A stretch of 9,379 nucleotides of DNA from DASPRM01 sp035319065. GTDB lineage: Bacteria > Acidobacteriota > Terriglobia > Terriglobales > Acidobacteriaceae. Positions within the stretch are counted from its first letter, which is position 1. Every line of letters begins with the position of its first letter. The stretch covers positions 1 through 9,379 of the forward strand of contig DATHDM010000008.1 of NCBI GenBank assembly GCA_035319065.1. The letters are read 5' to 3'. This document shows, piece by piece, positions 6,138 through 9,379 of the stretch. The position numbers were made by a program, and so were the translations under genes. Below the pieces are notes generated by a model. That model was not told the DNA's origin. It was given only the letters and a program-made list of their open reading frames with translations, and did not search any database.

Positions 6138-7580
6138 ATGGCACAAACCCCGATTACAACCCGCAGCCAGGACTTTGCCGCCTGGTATCAGGATGTGGTT
6201 CTGGCCGGAGACATGGCGGAGCCTGCGGAAATCGTCAAAGGCTGCATGGTGATCAAGGCCAACGGCTACGCGGTGTGGGAAGCCCTGCAGCGAGAGCTGG
6301 ATCAGCGCTTCAAAGCCGCGGGACACGAGAACCTCTATTTTCCCCTGCTGATTCCGCAGAGCTTCCTGAAGAAAGAGGCCGAGCACGTGGAGGGCTTCGC
6401 CCCCGAGCTCGCGGTCGTGACCATCGCCGGCGGCAAGGAGCTGGAGGAGCCGTACGTGATCCGGCCGACCTCGGAGACCATCATCGGCCATTTCTTCGCC
6501 AAGTGGATCCGAAGCTGGCGCGACCTGCCGGTGCTGGTCAACCAGTGGGCCAACGTGATGCGCTGGGAATTGCGCACACGCATGTTCCTGCGCACCACGG
6601 AATTTCTCTGGCAGGAAGGCCACACCGCCCACGCTACCCACGAGGAGGCGATGGAAGAGGTGTTGCGCATCCTGGACATCTACGCGGAGGTGGCCGAGCG
6701 GGTAGCGGCCATCCCGGTGATCAAGGGGATCAAAACATCGGCCGAGAAATTCGCGGGCGCCCTGCGCAGCTACTCCATCGAAGCCATGATGCAGAACGGC
6801 CTGGCCCTGCAGGCCGGCACCAGCCACGACCTGGGACAGAATTTTGGCAAAGCCTTCAACGTGCAGTTTCAAAACCAGGCGGGGCAACTGGACTATGTCT
6901 GGCAGACCAGTTGGGGCGTGAGCACGCGCATGGTGGGAGGGCTGATCATGACCCACTCCGACGACAAGGGGCTGGTGCTGCCTCCTCAGGTTGCGCCGCT
7001 GAAAACCGTTCTGGTGCCCATTTACCGAACGGAGGAAGAGCGGGCGCGGGTGCTGGAGGCTGCCCGCCAGATCGCCGCCGATGTTGGCGCCAAGGTAGAC
7101 GGGCGTGAGGAACATTCTCCAGGAGCAAAATTCTTTCACTGGGAGCGGCGCGGCGTGCCGCTGGTGCTGGAGCTCGGGCCACGCGATCTGGCGGCGGGCA
7201 ACGTGGTCCTGAAGCGCCGCGATACGGGAGAGAAGGAGACAGTGGCCCAGTCTGCCCTAAAGGCAAGGGTTGCCGCCGCGCTGGAGGAGATGCAACGGTC
7301 CCTCCTTGACCGGGCGCGCGAACGGATGAAGCAGAATACGGTCCTGGCCAACTCCATCGAGGAGGTCGAAGCGATCTTGAATCCCGTCACCGCCGAAAAA
7401 GGCGGGGGAAAGTTTGTGATGGTCCACCTGAAGGACGATCCTGCCTGCGATGCGCGGCTGAAGGAGTTCAAGGCAACGGTGCGCTGCATCCCGTTGATCG
7501 ATGAGTACGACGGTGCCGGCAAGTGCGTAGTCACGGGTGAGAGGGTGGAGCGGAGAGTGGTGATAGCGAAAGCGTACTAG
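6138..7580 (+). CDS. proS: Prolyl-tRNA synthetase (short, archaeal/eukaryotic-like type)
   Basis: The 480-residue enzyme charges tRNA-Pro with proline in the cytoplasm. It is a class II synthetase: RPTSE at 109-113, motif 2 at about 152-165 (RTTEFLWQEGHTAH) and motif 3 at about 257-275 (TSWGVSTRMVGG). An anticodon-binding domain follows from about 290 to 395. The C-terminal domain ends in IAKAY, with the terminal tyrosine typical of this type. The large editing insertion of E. coli-type ProRS is absent, as expected. The C-terminal zinc site looks degraded. In Thermus four cysteines bind zinc; here the equivalents of only two are visible (Cys437 and Cys463), and the partner positions appear to be Lys432 and Thr466. 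The ATG at 6138 has no Shine-Dalgarno sequence. A repeat element begins two bases after the stop codon. Confidence 0.97.
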   Translation: MAQTPITTRSQDFAAWYQDVVLAGDMAEPAEIVKGCMVIKANGYAVWEALQRELDQRFKAAGHENLYFPLLIPQSFLKKEAEHVEGFAPELAVVTIAGGKELEEPYVIRPTSETIIGHFFAKWIRSWRDLPVLVNQWANVMRWELRTRMFLRTTEFLWQEGHTAHATHEEAMEEVLRILDIYAEVAERVAAIPVIKGIKTSAEKFAGALRSYSIEAMMQNGLALQAGTSHDLGQNFGKAFNVQFQNQAGQLDYVWQTSWGVSTRMVGGLIMTHSDDKGLVLPPQVAPLKTVLVPIYRTEEERARVLEAARQIAADVGAKVDGREEHSPGAKFFHWERRGVPLVLELGPRDLAAGNVVLKRRDTGEKETVAQSALKARVAAALEEMQRSLLDRARERMKQNTVLANSIEEVEAILNPVTAEKGGGKFVMVHLKDDPACDARLKEFKATVRCIPLIDEYDGAGKCVVTGERVERRVVIAKAY

Positions 7581-7582
7581 TA

Positions 7583-7773
7583 GGCAAGAAGGTAGAAGTA
7601 CGAAGCGAGGAGTGAGACTGAGGGACAGGATCGACGCCCACGCTTCGCTGGGCTCAGGATGGGGCACCCACAGTGTGGTTGCGCAAGCAGAGGATGAGCC
7701 ACCCGGCAGGTGGGAGAGCGTCCTCCCTCTAAGGCCCAACTTCAGACTTCTTACTTCTAACTTCCCACTTGCC
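7583..7773. repeat. 191-bp element with heptamer-built terminal inverted repeats
   Basis: The right end is five contiguous in-phase heptamers, each starting ACTTC or ACTTG (7739, 7746, 7753, 7760, 7767). The left end, read on the opposite strand, has the same NNGAAGN heptamer periodicity (7586-7592, 7593-7599, 7600-7606, then degenerating to 7620). Both ends begin with GGCAAG read inward. After a four-base gap the next 18 bases match at 15 positions, so they form imperfect terminal inverted repeats. The 118-base core has a direct repeat, AGGATGGGGCACCC (7656-7669) and AGGATGAGCCACCC (7691-7704), and short hairpins such as CCACC/GGTGG near 7699-7713. There is no transposase and no clear target duplication. 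It could be a MITE-like or REPIN-like element, or a structured RNA end for proS. Confidence 0.6.
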
Positions 7774-7777
7774 CTCG

Positions 7778-7786
7778 TGTTAGCAT
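7778..7786 (+). promoter_or_regulatory. Candidate extended -10 box of the RNase J gene
   Basis: TGTTAGCAT is an extended -10 form, with TG one base before TAGCAT (four of six consensus matches). It ends nine bases before the ATG at 7796 and implies a leader of about zero to three bases. No Shine-Dalgarno sequence lies in CGGGACTAC. The -35 position (CTAACT at 7757-7762, 18-base spacing) is weak and falls inside the heptamer array. Confidence 0.35.
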
Positions 7787-7795
7787 CGGGACTAC

Positions 7796-9379
7796 ATGCC
7801 AGCAGCCAAGCTACATGTAGTGCCCCTGGGCGGCCTGGGCGAGTTCGGCATGAACTGCATGGCCGTGCGCTGGGGCGACGACATCATGGTCATCGACGCC
7901 GGTCTGATGTTTCCCGAGGCCGAGTTGCTGGGCGTGGATATCGTTGTCCCTGACATCACCTATCTGGTCGAGAACCGGCAACACGTGCGCGCCATCGTGC
8001 TGACTCACGGGCACGAGGACCACATCGGCGGGCTGCCCTCCATGCTGCAGGAGCTGGACGTTCCGGTGTACGGCACCGAGTTCACGCTGGCCTACGTGGA
8101 AGGCAAGCTCGAGGAGCACGGGCTGCTGGAGAACGCGCGGCTGATCGAGATCCGCGCCGGCGAGCGTTTCAAGATCGGGCCCTTTACCCTGCATCCCATC
8201 GGCGTGACGCACAGTCTGGTGGATTGCGTGGCGCTCGCCATTCACACCCCGCTGGGAGTCATCATCCATACCGGCGATTTCAAAGTGGATCCCACGCCCA
8301 CCGACAACCGCCTGTTCGATCTGCACAGCTTCGCCGAGTACGGCAAGGAAGGCGTGCTGGCGCTCTTCCAGGACTCCACCAACGTGGAGCGAGCGGGATA
8401 CACGCCCAGCGAGCGGGCGGTCCGGCGCAAGTTCGACGAAGTGTTTGCCCGTGCCGGCCGGCGGCTCTTCATCTCCTGCTTCTCCTCCTCGATTCATCGC
8501 ATCAAGCTGGCCCTGGAGCTCGCCGTGGAATACAACCGCAAGGTGGCGCTGGTTGGGCGCTCCATGGTCGAGTCCACTGAGATCGCTCAGGATCTGGGCT
8601 ACGTTGACGTTGCCGATGGGGTGCTGATTCATCCCGGAGACATCAAGAAGTACCCTGCGGAGCGGGTGTGCGTGCTGATCAGCGGCACCCAGGGCGAGCC
8701 CATGTCGGCGCTGTCGCGGGCGGCGGTGGACAACCACAAGCATGCCAAGATCGAGCCGGATGATACCGTGTTGCTCTCCTCCCGCATCATTCCCGGCAAC
8801 GAGAAATCCATCTACCGCATGATCGACCACCTGTTCCGGCGCAATGCGCAGGTCGTCTATGAGGACGGCTCCAGCCCGCCCGTGCACGTCAGCGGCCATG
8901 CCAGCCAGGAAGAGTTGAAGCTCGTCATCAATCTGGTGAAGCCGCGCTATTTCATTCCCATCCACGGCGAGTACCGGCAATTGAAGCGGCATGCCGAGCT
9001 GGCGCGCGGCATGCACGGCGCGGTGGGCCAGGTGATGATGATCGAGAGCGGCGATGTCCTGGAATTTGACGAGCTGGGCGCGCGCAAGACGGGCCGCGTG
9101 CCGGTGGGCCGGGTGTGCATCGATTCCAACTCCATGGGGGATGTGGTGGAGGAGCTGGTGATCCGCGACCGCCGCCACCTGAGCGAGGATGGCATCGTGC
9201 TGCCCATCATTGCCATCAACAAACTGACGGGACGGGTAGAGACGCAGCCCGAGATCGTCACCCGCGGCTTTGCCGCCATCGGCGAGAATGGCTTCATGAA
9301 CGAAGCCAAAAGCGTGGTGGTGAACACGCTGGAGGCCTCCAGCGACGAGGAAAAGGCGGATTATGGCGTGATCAAGGAG
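7796..9379 (+). CDS. rnj: Ribonuclease J (3' end beyond the window)
   Basis: The reading frame runs from the ATG at 7796 to the last base of the window without a stop, giving 528 codons. RNase J is usually about 550-560 residues, so only a short C-terminal part should be missing. The enzyme is a metallo-beta-lactamase/beta-CASP nuclease with 5'-3' exonuclease and endonuclease activity in mRNA decay and rRNA maturation. The catalytic zinc ligands are all visible: HGHEDH at 71-76, His139 (THS), Asp161 (TGDFK) and His390 (PIHGEYR). The phosphate-binding HVSGH lies at 364-368. The beta-CASP region (about 200-350) includes SCFSSSIHR (227-235) and SGTQGEP (296-302). The C-terminal dimerisation domain begins near 450. 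No truncation or substitution in key residues is seen. Confidence 0.97.
   Translation, partial: MPAAKLHVVPLGGLGEFGMNCMAVRWGDDIMVIDAGLMFPEAELLGVDIVVPDITYLVENRQHVRAIVLTHGHEDHIGGLPSMLQELDVPVYGTEFTLAYVEGKLEEHGLLENARLIEIRAGERFKIGPFTLHPIGVTHSLVDCVALAIHTPLGVIIHTGDFKVDPTPTDNRLFDLHSFAEYGKEGVLALFQDSTNVERAGYTPSERAVRRKFDEVFARAGRRLFISCFSSSIHRIKLALELAVEYNRKVALVGRSMVESTEIAQDLGYVDVADGVLIHPGDIKKYPAERVCVLISGTQGEPMSALSRAAVDNHKHAKIEPDDTVLLSSRIIPGNEKSIYRMIDHLFRRNAQVVYEDGSSPPVHVSGHASQEELKLVINLVKPRYFIPIHGEYRQLKRHAELARGMHGAVGQVMMIESGDVLEFDELGARKTGRVPVGRVCIDSNSMGDVVEELVIRDRRHLSEDGIVLPIIAINKLTGRVETQPEIVTRGFAAIGENGFMNEAKSVVVNTLEASSDEEKADYGVIKE

Noticed and set aside
5961..7139. Minus-strand open frame opposite proS
   Set aside because: It is a shadow of proS, with composition typical of antisense GC-rich sequence.
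7612..7953. Plus-strand open frame starting inside the heptamer element
   Set aside because: It runs through repeat sequence and then overlaps RNase J out of frame; the translation looks random.
7811..9178. Minus-strand 455-codon open frame opposite the RNase J gene
   Set aside because: RNase J on the plus strand has all its catalytic motifs; the antisense frame is histidine-rich with no domain.
1..9379. CRISPR array, tRNA or rRNA gene, transposase, or defence cassette
   Set aside because: I looked for spaced identical repeats, cloverleaf-like segments and transposase or nuclease defence motifs and saw none beyond the heptamer arrays and the housekeeping RNase J.

Overview
The window is GC-rich bacterial DNA (roughly 60-65% G+C by eye), densely coded on both strands. 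The protein set points to an Acidobacteriota-like soil bacterium: a long SplB-like radical SAM protein with a proline-rich N-terminus, a short (type 3-like) ProRS, RNase J, and GerW-family and EcsC-family proteins in what looks like a non-sporulator setting. The phylum is inferred from the overall feel of the sequences and was not tested.

Layout. Positions 1-162 hold a GC-rich inverted repeat and a promoter candidate for a plus-strand radical SAM gene (163-1287). This gene converges, with 23 bp between stops, on five minus-strand genes read from right to left: a MocR/PdxR-type regulator (5675-4167), an EcsC-family protein (4074-3379), a small GerW/YtfJ-family membrane-anchored protein (3345-2974), a Tat-exported intradiol-dioxygenase-like protein (2910-2272) and a secreted seven-bladed beta-propeller (2270-1311). 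EcsC and GerW are spaced like an operon (33 bp). The dioxygenase and propeller are separated by a single base and look translationally coupled, with a promoter candidate of their own.

The 462-bp region between the MocR start and proS contains a near-consensus sigma70-type promoter for the MocR gene that would make a leaderless mRNA, a helically phased direct repeat over its -35 box, and a probable short secreted-protein ORF on the plus strand (5825-6025) followed by a hairpin.

The right third carries two core RNA-metabolism genes on the plus strand: proS (6138-7580) and the 5' 528 codons of an RNase J gene (7796 to window end, open). Between them is the most unusual non-coding object in the window: a 191-bp element (7583-7773) with imperfect terminal inverted repeats built from degenerate heptamers (five in-phase ACTTCNN-type units at the right end, a matching reverse-oriented set at the left). 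It begins two bases after the proS stop and ends just upstream of the RNase J -10 candidate.

I saw no complete multi-gene defence, CRISPR or biosynthetic system. The candidates for something undescribed are the heptamer-ended element, the EcsC-GerW pair, the exported dioxygenase/propeller pair and the recurring Shine-Dalgarno-less starts with a close -10 box.
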